A stretch of 25,705 nucleotides of DNA from NCBI GenBank assembly GCA_002338145.1, contig DDHP01000077.1, positions 1-25,705 of the forward strand, in the 5' to 3' direction. This DNA is from Deferribacteraceae bacterium UBA1873. Its GTDB lineage: Bacteria > Chrysiogenota > Deferribacteres > Deferribacterales > Flexistipitaceae. Shown piece by piece: positions 1-7,163 of the stretch; position 1 is the stretch's first letter, and each line of letters begins with the position of its first letter. A program made the position numbers and the translations under genes. The notes beneath the pieces are model-generated. The model was not told the origin of the DNA. It saw only the letters and a list, made by a program, of their open reading frames with translations, and did no database searches.

Positions 1-17
1 ATTGCAAGGGGTATTTT

Positions 18-45
18 AGTTCAGAGTTCAAGGTTCAATGTTCAG
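18..45. repeat. Heptamer short tandem repeat (NGTTCAR, 4 copies)
   Basis: Four back-to-back 7-base units share the core GTTCA: AGTTCAG, AGTTCAA, GGTTCAA, TGTTCAG. It is the first of three adjoining short-tandem-repeat blocks beyond the 3' end of smpB. No reading frame supports it as coding. It resembles the degenerate heptamer repeats (STRR type) known between genes in some bacteria, but membership in a family cannot be judged from one copy. Confidence 0.75.
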
Positions 46-50
46 GAAAA

Positions 51-86
51 AGTGAAAGTGACAGTGGCAGTGGCAGTGAATGTGAG
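51..86. repeat. Hexamer short tandem repeat (AGTGRM, about 6 copies)
   Basis: Six consecutive 6-base units are AGTGAA, AGTGAC, AGTGGC, AGTGGC, AGTGAA and TGTGAG. This block sits five bases after the GTTCA heptamers and runs directly into a third block of period 7. The change of period without unique DNA between the blocks is unusual. There are no spacers, so it is not CRISPR-like. Confidence 0.75.
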
Positions 87-113
87 ACGTAAGGTGTAAG
101 AGGTAAGATGTGA
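86..113. repeat. Heptamer short tandem repeat (GAYGTAA-like, 4 copies)
   Basis: Four 7-base units are GACGTAA, GGTGTAA, GAGGTAA and GATGTGA. The block starts on the last base of the preceding hexamer array. Together the three blocks fill most of 18-113. Bases 114-184 up to the smpB stop hold no recognisable gene; part of that stretch (about 152-174) is rich in TACCTC and faintly resembles the proS leader repeat. Confidence 0.65.
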
Positions 114-184
114 GGAATATAGATTTGAGGTAACGATGAAAACAGAGAGGGTTTGCAACTACCTCGATCTACCTCTAATAAAAT

Positions 185-640
185 CTACTTTATCTTATAT
201 TTATTTTTCAGGTCTCTGTTGACTTCTCTCTCCATATCTTTGCGTTTGATTGTTTCTCTTTTGTCGTGTATTTTTTTACCTCTTGCCAGTGCTACTTTTA
301 GCTTTATCAGGTTGTTTTTCAAATAAAATTTTAAGGGGATTACGGTAAGTCCCTTTTCATTTGTTTTGCCCATCAACTTATTAATTTCTCTTTTATGAAG
401 CAGTAACTTTCTTGTTCTCGTCGGGTCATGATTTTCAATGTTTGCCTGGGTATATGGAGAAATATGACAATTTATGAGAAATGCTTCACCATTTCTGATT
501 TTCACATGGCTGTCCTTAAGGTTAATTCTGCCGTTTTTTGCCGATTTGACCTCTGTTCCCTTCAATGCAATACCAGCTTCAAAGGTCTCAAAAATTTCAA
601 AATCATGATAAGCTTTTCTATTTGTGGCGAGTGTCTTCAT
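185..640 (-). CDS. smpB: SsrA-binding protein SmpB
   Basis: SmpB binds tmRNA and brings it to stalled ribosomes for trans-translation in the cytoplasm. The 151-residue product has the usual family length. It has the typical N-terminus (ATNRKAYHDFEI), the ALKGTEVKSAK segment, and a basic C-terminal tail beginning GKKIHDKRETIKRKD, which in the family inserts into the mRNA channel. The start follows a weak GAAGGG ribosome site. The ssrA gene itself is not visible nearby. The gene is divergent from the SprT gene across 149 bases; a weak minus-strand promoter is possible there (-35 TTGATA at 705-710, -10 TATCTA at 682-687, 17-base spacer), but the -10 matches poorly. Confidence 0.97.
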   Translation of the reverse strand: MKTLATNRKAYHDFEIFETFEAGIALKGTEVKSAKNGRINLKDSHVKIRNGEAFLINCHISPYTQANIENHDPTRTRKLLLHKREINKLMGKTNEKGLTVIPLKFYLKNNLIKLKVALARGKKIHDKRETIKRKDMEREVNRDLKNKYKIK

Positions 641-789
641 ATACCCTTCTCTATTTTAATTGTTATATGTACTGATTCATATAGATAACACAAAAATTCT
701 ATACTATCAATTTGTAAAAATCTGGTTGTGTTTTTATGGTGTGAGTGGTAGATATTGCCAATATTAAACAAGTTTAGAAACAGGTATAT

Positions 790-1290
790 ATGAGATTAGA
801 GAAAAAGCTTGATCAGCTCAAATGTTTGTCTTCTGAATTGTTCGGTTTTAGTATGGATTGTGAGGTCAGACTTGATTTGCGGGGGCTCTCTGCTGGTAAA
901 GCCGATATAAGTAAAAATATTATCAGACTTAATTCTGATTTTTTGACGGAATATCCTGAGCAAATGGTTCATGAAATTCTTGTACATGAATATGCCCATT
1001 TGATTGCATATGCAATAGACAGTAAATGTGGCAATAGGCATTATCCCCATGGCAAAACATGGAAATATGTAATGAACAAATTTGGTGTAACTCCCACCCG
1101 TACTCACAATTTGGATATTAGTAAGACTTTTGTAAGGGAAATGAAATATTTTTTATACAGATGTGAATGCGGCGAACATCGTTTAAGTGCTATAAGGCAC
1201 AACAGGGCACAAAGGTCTGAAAATAAATTTTATTATAAATGTAAGCACTGTGGCTCGAAGCTTATGTTTGTGAAATCATTGGATGTATAA
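790..1290 (+). CDS. SprT-like zinc metalloprotease
   Basis: The 166-residue protein carries the zinc-protease motif HEYAH at residues 66-70 and a downstream HGKTW (87-91), the H-G-x-x-W pattern of the SprT/Spartan family. The C-terminal part has a Cys-x-Cys pair (CECG) and a Cys-x-x-Cys pair (CKHCG), consistent with the small zinc ribbon often found in SprT proteins. Eukaryotic Spartan degrades proteins crosslinked to DNA; the role of bacterial SprT is poorly defined, so DNA-protein crosslink repair is inference. The ribosome site is weak (ACAGG). The stop is followed immediately by the ATG of the next gene, which suggests translational coupling with the small membrane protein and the PC4-type gene downstream. 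Confidence 0.88.
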   Translation: MRLEKKLDQLKCLSSELFGFSMDCEVRLDLRGLSAGKADISKNIIRLNSDFLTEYPEQMVHEILVHEYAHLIAYAIDSKCGNRHYPHGKTWKYVMNKFGVTPTRTHNLDISKTFVREMKYFLYRCECGEHRLSAIRHNRAQRSENKFYYKCKHCGSKLMFVKSLDV

Positions 1291-1638
1291 ATGGGCGATA
1301 TTTTAATTATTTTTGCAGTTATTATAATCCTTATTTTGGTTTTTATTTTTTTAACGTTCAGTATTTTCTGGGGGCTCGTTATTTTTTTTATTGCTGGCGT
1401 TTTTAGTTTTTTTACGTCATTTTTTGATGGAAATAGTGAAAAATATGAAACTATACAGCCTGATCCTTCCTCTGTCATTATTTGTATTGATTCTCAAAAA
1501 AATAGCTATAAATTGTCAGGAGAAAATTTTATAATAAAATTTAACAAATCAGATGGTTCAAAATACATCGTTACTGATAACGGCAGCAAATTTAATCTGG
1601 AAAATTGCTTTTATCTTAAAGGGGAAGATTATCTTTAA
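1291..1638 (+). CDS. Small two-TM membrane protein, hypothetical
   Basis: I do not recognise this 115-residue protein. The first half is extremely hydrophobic, with two likely membrane helices at about residues 4-26 and 29-46. A soluble tail of about 65 residues follows, containing short beta-type stretches such as NSYKLSGENFIIKF and GSKYIVTDNG. The ATG directly abuts the TAA of the SprT gene with no independent ribosome site, so it is probably translated by re-initiation. It ends 13 bases before the PC4-type gene. The position inside a three-gene unit argues that it is real, but nothing in the sequence gives a biochemical function. Confidence 0.7.
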   Translation: MGDILIIFAVIIILILVFIFLTFSIFWGLVIFFIAGVFSFFTSFFDGNSEKYETIQPDPSSVIICIDSQKNSYKLSGENFIIKFNKSDGSKYIVTDNGSKFNLENCFYLKGEDYL

Positions 1639-1651
1639 TAAAGGAGGAGTT

Positions 1652-1879
1652 ATGGCTGTTGTGGGGGAAGTACAGAAAAATAATACGGAAAAGTTTATTG
1701 TTGAAGCAAAAGAATTTAAGGGAAAAAGATTTGTGGATGTACGTGTATATTATCTTGACAAAAAGGATGATGAATATAAGCCTACAAAGAAGGGAATAAC
1801 CCTTACAACAAATACTTATGAACCTTTGATTAAGCTGATAACAGAAGCTTATCAGAAAATTCAAAAGGAAGATATATAG
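1652..1879 (+). CDS. PC4/p15-type transcriptional coactivator-like ssDNA-binding protein
   Basis: This 75-residue protein matches the pattern of the PC4 C-terminal domain: a basic beta-rich core (GKRFVDVRVYY), then KPTKKGITLT and a terminal amphipathic helix (YEPLIKLITEAYQKI). PC4 domains bind single-stranded DNA as dimers; bacterial members are widespread but little studied. An earlier in-frame ATG at 1553 lies inside the previous gene. I chose 1652 because a strong AAGGAGG stands at 1641-1647 and the conserved domain begins after it. Pairing with a SprT-type protease suggests a DNA-associated role, which is inference. Confidence 0.85.
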   Translation: MAVVGEVQKNNTEKFIVEAKEFKGKRFVDVRVYYLDKKDDEYKPTKKGITLTTNTYEPLIKLITEAYQKIQKEDI

Positions 1880-1934
1880 GTTTATTTAATAAGGCAGACC
1901 TGCAAAAAAAGCATGCAGAACATTTGTGAGAAGA

Positions 1935-2570
1935 TTATTCATGATTTTCAAGAATGTTTTTTACCGCCTGGGTTATTTCCTCACTTTTGCTGCTCAATCC
2001 AACACTTTCCAGAAAATCTGTGATAGCTATAAAAAGGTCATTATACAAGTTTTTGACAAAAGTGTTCATTAAAATGGTATGATGTTCTCCGGTAAAAACA
2101 CTCTCCAGAGCTCTTTTACAATCTTCTCTATCCAAAGAAGTTACTGAGCGGCATAATACAGGCCTTACCGGGTATATTGAACAACTTTTTTCTGAATTCA
2201 GAAATATACATTCAATCTTACATGCTATGCGGTCATCATCATCAAGATATTTAATTTGAAAAGCATTGTTGTGTATTTTATCTATTAGATATGAAAATTC
2301 ATCAATATTAAAATTGTTTCTTATAAATGAAACAATTTTCCAGGCTTCCGGAGGAAGAGTGGGTATGTTTAGTCTACAACAATAGCCGCATCCCTTGCTG
2401 CAGTCTATATCGGACAAATGTTGCTCTTGGCTGGCATCTTCAATAATTCTACCGGCCTGCGATAAAGCTTCGTTTATAGAAATGTCAGCAGGATGGTTTA
2501 TGTTTTCGCTATTGTGTTGTTTTAACATTTGAAAGAAAAAATGACGATAATTTTTCTCTTCAGCTGCCAT
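1935..2570 (-). CDS. YkgJ-family cysteine-cluster protein
   Basis: The 211-residue protein has the cysteine signature of the YkgJ/UPF0153 family: CSKGCGYCC near residue 60, a Cys in the middle (CKIECIF), then CSIYPVRPVLCR. Family members are thought to bind zinc or iron, and the biochemical role is not established. The N-terminal 50 residues and the C-terminal 70 residues are helical and not recognisable. No good ribosome site precedes the ATG. It is the last gene of the minus-strand run with mltG and carA, 62 bases downstream of mltG, and converges with the PC4-type gene across 55 bases without an obvious terminator. Confidence 0.85.
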   Translation of the reverse strand: MAAEEKNYRHFFFQMLKQHNSENINHPADISINEALSQAGRIIEDASQEQHLSDIDCSKGCGYCCRLNIPTLPPEAWKIVSFIRNNFNIDEFSYLIDKIHNNAFQIKYLDDDDRIACKIECIFLNSEKSCSIYPVRPVLCRSVTSLDREDCKRALESVFTGEHHTILMNTFVKNLYNDLFIAITDFLESVGLSSKSEEITQAVKNILENHE

Positions 2571-2632
2571 ACCATATTATAACATTAAACATTCTAATAT
2601 GACAGTGTAAAATGTGGTTTATTTTTACAGAA

Positions 2633-3625
2633 CTATTTTTGATAGCGATTTACTTTTTGCCTGTGTTCTTCATAGGTTTTGCTGAAGGAGTGTTTTCCAT
2701 CACTTGTTGCCACAAAGTAGAGATAATCAGTCTCAGCCGGATTCATGACACCTTCCATGGCTTTTTTGGATGGTGAGCATATTGGTGTCGGCGGCAGGTC
2801 ATTATGCTTGTAAGTGTTATAGACATTCTCAGGGTTTTGTAGGTGTTTTTTTTGAAGGTTTCCGGTGAAACTGGAATAGATTCCGTAAATTGTGGTGGGA
2901 TCGGACTGTAGTCTCATACCTTTTGACAGCCTGTTGTAAAAAACAGAAGCGATAACAGGATATTCCTCATCTACAAAAGTCTCTTTTTGTACAATTGAAG
3001 ACAAAATTATTCCCTCATAAGGACTGAGGCCGAAATGTTTAACTTTCTCATCAAAATGTGCAGGTTTGTTTTTCAGGAAATTATTGTACATTAATGATAC
3101 AATATTTTCTATTTCGGAATTTTCCGGGAGAAAATAAGTGTCCGGATATAGAAATCCTTCCAGAGAAGGTAGTTTTTTCCCGGTCATTTTTGCAATAAAC
3201 GCTGAATTTGTTATATGGTCTAAAAATGTTTTGTAATCTATAATGTTTAGGGAATCAAGTTTTTGGGCAGTATCAAAGATATTATATCCTTCAGGGATTG
3301 TTACTTTTATGTTGTGCTGTATTCCCTTCTTTATGTTTTCCACAAGCTCAAGCAGAGATGAGTTTTCTGCACGGTAGTTCCCAAATTTTCTTTCTTTAGC
3401 AAAGCTGTACACATATTTCAGATATTCTTTTAGAAAAGGGGGTGTATTTAGATATCCAAAAATTTTCTCATAGCTTTTGTCATACGGTTCACCCTTTTCT
3501 ATCCTTATATCGAGTGTAACATAATTATTCTTTAAAAAATTTTCGCATTTATAAATCCAAACTCCCAGTCCGAAGCTCAGAATGAAAGACAGTATAACAA
3601 TGGTAAATGCCAGTTTCTTCAGCAT
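2633..3625 (-). CDS. mltG: Endolytic murein transglycosylase MltG
   Basis: MltG cuts nascent peptidoglycan strands at the outer face of the inner membrane and helps set glycan length. The 330-residue product has one N-terminal membrane helix (about 4-24), then the YceG/MltG domain. Recognisable landmarks are IPEGYNIFDTAQKL, LEGFLYPDTYFLP, the catalytic segment SSIVQKET with the conserved Glu at 215, and RLQSDPTTIYG. The normal length and intact motif point to an active enzyme. The start lies two bases after the carA stop and has no good ribosome site of its own, so translation probably depends on carA. Confidence 0.96.
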   Translation of the reverse strand: MLKKLAFTIVILSFILSFGLGVWIYKCENFLKNNYVTLDIRIEKGEPYDKSYEKIFGYLNTPPFLKEYLKYVYSFAKERKFGNYRAENSSLLELVENIKKGIQHNIKVTIPEGYNIFDTAQKLDSLNIIDYKTFLDHITNSAFIAKMTGKKLPSLEGFLYPDTYFLPENSEIENIVSLMYNNFLKNKPAHFDEKVKHFGLSPYEGIILSSIVQKETFVDEEYPVIASVFYNRLSKGMRLQSDPTTIYGIYSSFTGNLQKKHLQNPENVYNTYKHNDLPPTPICSPSKKAMEGVMNPAETDYLYFVATSDGKHSFSKTYEEHRQKVNRYQK

Positions 3626-3627
3626 TT

Positions 3628-4749
3628 TTACTGTTTTTTTACCATTTTAAGGAATCTGTCGAAAAGGTAAGCAGAATCGTGAGGCCCGGGGCCGTTTTCC
3701 GGATGATACTGCACAGCAAATACCGGCTTATCTTTTACTTTTATCCCCTCAACCGTATTATCATTTAGATTTATATGTGTAATTTCCACTTTATCTTTTA
3801 AAGATTCCATACTTGCTGCAAAACAATGGTTTTGAGAGGTGATTTCGACTTTACCTGTTGTAAAATCTTTCACCGGCTGGTTCCCGCCGTGATGACCGAA
3901 TTTTAGCTTGTAAGTTTTTCCACCCAAAGCGATAGAAAGTATTTGATTGCCCAGACAAATGCCAAATACCGGGTAGTTGTTGTTTACCAGATTCCTGGCA
4001 AGCTCGTGTGCATATGTTAAAGGTTCAGGATCTCCCGGTCCGTTTGATAGAAAGACACCATCGGGTTTCATTTTTTCTATGTCACTGAAAGTTGTTTGTG
4101 CCGGGGCTACAGTTACTCTTGCACCATTTTCCACAAAATACCGTAGTATGTTCTGTTTGATTCCGTAGTCAACGGCTACTATATGTAAGTCATGCGTAGC
4201 TGGGTAATTAAAATTATTATTATCAATATTCCAAGTCCCCTGGTTCCATACATATGGTTCACTGCATGTAACGTATTGAACAAGGTCTTTACCTTCAATT
4301 GTATCGGAAGCAGCTACCTTGTTTTCCAGATAGGTAATGTCATCTGTTACTGATGAAATAATAGCGTTCATTGAACCTTTTTCCCTTATATGCCTGACAA
4401 GTTTTCTGGTATCAACCCCTGTGATACCCACGATGCCATGCTTTTCCATAAATTCATGTAAGCTCATATTTGCTCTGAAATTAGAAAATGTTCTGGAATA
4501 TTCTTTTACGATAAAAGCTGAAACCTGTGGTTTTACTGACTCAAAGTCCTGTTCATTTATTCCGTAATTGCCGATGAGCGGATATGTCATTGCCACCATC
4601 TGTCCATAGTATGACGGATCGGTGAGTATTTCCTGATAACCGGTCATAGAAGTGTTAAAAACCACTTCGTTTACTACTTCTCCCTTAGCTCCGAATGAGA
4701 CACCTTCAAAAACCGCTCCGTCTTCCAGTATTAAATAGGCTTTGGACAT
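3628..4749 (-). CDS. carA: Carbamoyl-phosphate synthase small subunit CarA
   Basis: CarA is the glutaminase subunit that feeds ammonia to CarB for carbamoyl phosphate, the precursor of pyrimidines and arginine. From the chosen start the protein has 373 residues, the usual length. It opens with AYLILEDGAVFEGVSFGA, and the C-terminal class I amidotransferase domain shows GICLGNQ (nucleophile Cys) and QYHPENGPGP (His/Glu of the triad). A longer form from 4806 is possible, but the ATG at 4749 has a GGAG six bases upstream and matches the family start. carB is not in the window. It lies 95 bases downstream of the CoA-binding gene, with at most a weak promoter (TTGTAA, 16 bases, TAATTT) between them, and is two bases from mltG. 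Confidence 0.96.
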   Translation of the reverse strand: MSKAYLILEDGAVFEGVSFGAKGEVVNEVVFNTSMTGYQEILTDPSYYGQMVAMTYPLIGNYGINEQDFESVKPQVSAFIVKEYSRTFSNFRANMSLHEFMEKHGIVGITGVDTRKLVRHIREKGSMNAIISSVTDDITYLENKVAASDTIEGKDLVQYVTCSEPYVWNQGTWNIDNNNFNYPATHDLHIVAVDYGIKQNILRYFVENGARVTVAPAQTTFSDIEKMKPDGVFLSNGPGDPEPLTYAHELARNLVNNNYPVFGICLGNQILSIALGGKTYKLKFGHHGGNQPVKDFTTGKVEITSQNHCFAASMESLKDKVEITHINLNDNTVEGIKVKDKPVFAVQYHPENGPGPHDSAYLFDRFLKMVKKQ

Positions 4750-4844
4750 ATAAAACTCCATCTTATTAGTTTGCAGGTAAAATTTAAAAAAATATGGATT
4801 ATTCAATAAAATTATGCAAGTATTTTTAGCTTACAATTTTTATA

Positions 4845-5258
4845 TTAGTTTAAAACGTTTAACCTCTGAATTTCCTTAAAAATACACAAATCCATGACTA
4901 TTGGGATGTTGTTGTTTTCTGCAATTTTTCGGGCTTCTTCAGAATAGACATGCTCCTGTAGCCAGATAAAACCTGCATTAATTGCAACAGCTTCCTCAAC
5001 GATTGGGGGTACAGCTTCACTTTTTCTGAATATATCCACAATATCAATATGCTCAGGAATATCAGACAAGCTCTTGTATGCTTTTTCACCAAGTATTTCG
5101 TTTTCATTGGGATTTACCGGAAAACACCTGTAACCGTTTTTTTGCAAAAATTTCATTATGCCATTGCTGGGCCTTTCAGGGTTTGTGGATGCTCCTACTA
5201 TTGCGATATTTTTGGCATCCTTGATGGTTTTGTAAAGGAAATCGTCTGTTATTTTCAT
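4845..5258 (-). CDS. CoA-binding domain protein (YccU type)
   Basis: This 137-residue protein is a single Rossmann-type CoA-binding domain. The nucleotide-binding turn is IAIVGASTNPERPSNGIM at about residues 18-35. It is followed by GYRCFPVNPNENEILG, and then by FIWLQEHVYSEEA and PIVMDLCIF near the end. These are the hallmarks of the YccU/YdfJ-like group, which binds CoA but has no agreed physiological role. There is no acyl-CoA synthetase fusion. It may be first in the minus-strand unit with carA and mltG. The 57 bases upstream, shared with the divergent flagellar gene, contain overlapping TATAAT-like sequences but no well-spaced -35. Confidence 0.9.
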   Translation of the reverse strand: MKITDDFLYKTIKDAKNIAIVGASTNPERPSNGIMKFLQKNGYRCFPVNPNENEILGEKAYKSLSDIPEHIDIVDIFRKSEAVPPIVEEAVAINAGFIWLQEHVYSEEARKIAENNNIPIVMDLCIFKEIQRLNVLN

Positions 5259-5315
5259 TATAATCTCCGCTTGATTTAATGGTATTTGTTATAATATTAT
5301 AATTAAGGAGTAAAT

Positions 5316-5927
5316 ATGATTCAAGGATTATCTACAGCATTGAGCGCATTAAATGCTGCAAACAAAAGGCAGAATGTTACAGCGAACAACCTTGCCAATG
5401 TAAATACGGGTGGATTCAAGGCAAAAATCACTCACCTGGCAGAGATATCCCGGGGAGGGGTGAAAGTTGCCGGCGTACAAACGGATACCTCTAAAAGCTA
5501 TTTTATAAATACAGGTAATCCGTTAGATTTGGCAATAAATGGTGACGGTTATTTCAGATTAAACTCAGATAATAAAGAAATTTTTACGAGAAATGGGCAT
5601 TTTAAAAAGGATGCTGACGGTAATGTCGTGGATTCAAACGGGAATATTCTGCTGGAAAATCCGAGGGAAAATCTTTCAGTGTCTGAAAATGGCGATGTTT
5701 TTTCAAACGGCAATTATGCCGGTAAGATAAATATTTATGATGAATATGGCGAAGCTATCCCTGATAATAATTACGAAATAATGTCAGGTTATTTGGAGGC
5801 TTCCAATGTGGATATAGCCAAGGAAATAGTAGATCAGATAGTTAACTTAAGATACTTTCAGGCTAATTCCGAAACTATCAGGACAAAAGATGAGATGCTC
5901 GGTAATATTGTGAACTTAAAGACTTAG
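5316..5927 (+). CDS. Flagellar hook/basal-body rod protein (FlgE/F/G family), short
   Basis: The N-terminus has the rod/hook signature (ANNLANVNTGGFKA, residues about 23-36), the centre has the NPLDLAINGDGYF segment, and the C-terminus ends with RYFQANSETIRTKDEMLGNIVNLK, the coiled-coil polymerisation motif. It therefore belongs to the axial proteins exported by the flagellar type III system. At 203 residues it is shorter than typical FlgF or FlgG, so the exact member cannot be named. It stands alone, without flagellar neighbours. The ribosome site AAGGAG is at 5305-5310. Its last 12 bases overlap the 3' end of the convergent htrA gene. Confidence 0.88.
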   Translation: MIQGLSTALSALNAANKRQNVTANNLANVNTGGFKAKITHLAEISRGGVKVAGVQTDTSKSYFINTGNPLDLAINGDGYFRLNSDNKEIFTRNGHFKKDADGNVVDSNGNILLENPRENLSVSENGDVFSNGNYAGKINIYDEYGEAIPDNNYEIMSGYLEASNVDIAKEIVDQIVNLRYFQANSETIRTKDEMLGNIVNLKT

Positions 5928-7163
5928 TTTTATTTGAAAAGTGTGGTTTCCCCGGTACAGTGTAAAAGTAACATTACCCCCTATATTTTCTACAATTTTT
6001 TTATCCAAATCTTTTATATTGTTTATTTCTTCGCCATTTACAGCGATGAGGATATCGTCTTTTTTGATATAAGAAGGTATGGAACTTTTAGTTATTGTTA
6101 CAAGTGAGGTGCTATCTGTGAAGTCAAGTCCGTACTTTCGTCTGAGAAATGTTAACCCGTAGTTATCCGGAAATGTTGTAAGCTTTAAAAGCTTTTGAAT
6201 GTTCCTGTTGTTTCTTATTATATCAATCTTAATTTCTGATCCGGGAGGATATGTTCTGATAAGATATTTCAGGGCATCTTTTGAATTTGCCGGGATAGTG
6301 TTTATTTTGGTAATAATATCATTTTTTTTGAAACCGGCTTTTGCTGCGGGTGAATCATTTTCTATGCTGGATATTGTTAAGCCGTCATTTGTTTCTTCTG
6401 TATAAAAACCGGTATAACTTTTGCGTATTTTTCCATAATTTAAAAATTCGCTGAGTGTTCGCTTTAAGATATTTATAGGTATGGAAAAGCCTATCCCCTG
6501 AGCATCTTTATATATTGCTGTATTTATCCCTATAACTTCACCATCAAGGTTTATAAGAGGTCCTCCGCTGTTACCTGGATTAATCAGTGCGTCTGTCTGA
6601 ATAAAAAGCCCGACACCGCCATTTATCTTTAAAATTCTGTTTGTGGAGCTTATTACACCGGTGGTTACAGAGCTGTTGAGACCGAAAGGATTGCCCATAG
6701 CTATTATTGTTTCTCCCAGATAGAGGTTATCGCTGTTTCCCAGTTTTGCCACCGTGAATTCTTCCTGGCTTTCAGTTTTCAAAATAGCAAGGTCTAAAAG
6801 CTTGTCTTTACCGATAACATTAGCCTTATACTGTTCACCGTTTTCCAGAATAACAAGTATTTCACTGGCTGCTTTAATGACGTGGTAATTAGTAACAACA
6901 ATACCGCTTTCTTTGACAAAAAAACCGGAGCCTAAGCTATGTGTTTTGTAGGATCTGTTAAAACCAAAAAAATCGTCGAAGAAAGGATCATTAAAAAAAG
7001 GATTGTATCGCCGTGTTACTATTTTTTCTGTGCGGATATTTACTACTGTGGTTTCAAACTGTTTTACAGCCTTTACAACAGGGGTTATTCTATTGCTTGC
7101 ATGTGATTCTGAAAAAAAACTTAAAACAATGACTATAAATAATAACTTAGCAGTGAGTCGCAT
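5916..7163 (-). CDS. htrA: HtrA/DegP-family periplasmic serine protease
   Basis: The protease degrades or refolds damaged periplasmic proteins. The 415-residue protein starts with a signal peptide (about 1-22). A trypsin-like domain follows with the triad His94 (TNYHVI), Asp124 (LDLAIL) and Ser199 (GNSGGPL), then two PDZ-like domains (about 250-330 and 340-415). The second PDZ is recognisable by IKKDDILIAVNGEEI. The start lies 31 bases inside the end of moeA and has an AGGGG ribosome site, and the signal peptide confirms it. It appears to be the last gene of the hemW-cytochrome-mobB-moeA-htrA unit. Coupling to moeA rather than standing alone under a stress promoter is unusual. Confidence 0.95.
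   Translation of the reverse strand: MRLTAKLLFIVIVLSFFSESHASNRITPVVKAVKQFETTVVNIRTEKIVTRRYNPFFNDPFFDDFFGFNRSYKTHSLGSGFFVKESGIVVTNYHVIKAASEILVILENGEQYKANVIGKDKLLDLAILKTESQEEFTVAKLGNSDNLYLGETIIAMGNPFGLNSSVTTGVISSTNRILKINGGVGLFIQTDALINPGNSGGPLINLDGEVIGINTAIYKDAQGIGFSIPINILKRTLSEFLNYGKIRKSYTGFYTEETNDGLTISSIENDSPAAKAGFKKNDIITKINTIPANSKDALKYLIRTYPPGSEIKIDIIRNNRNIQKLLKLTTFPDNYGLTFLRRKYGLDFTDSTSLVTITKSSIPSYIKKDDILIAVNGEEINNIKDLDKKIVENIGGNVTFTLYRGNHTFQIKLSL

Noticed and set aside
51..86. Possible CRISPR-like repeat
   Set aside because: Units are six bases with no spacers, and no cas gene is present in the window.
641..789. ssrA (tmRNA) next to smpB
   Set aside because: The gap is too short for tmRNA and shows no tRNA-like ends.
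1553..1651. N-terminal extension of the PC4-type protein
   Set aside because: It lies inside the preceding gene, is not PC4-like, and a strong ribosome site supports the start at 1652.
4750..4806. Longer CarA start
   Set aside because: The extra 19 residues are not CarA-like, and the ATG at 4749 has a well-placed GGAG.
5271..5303. Promoter for the flagellar gene
   Set aside because: Two TATAAT-like sequences occur, but the TTGATT at 5271 is 13 or 21 bases away, and no sigma-28 or sigma-54 pattern is seen.
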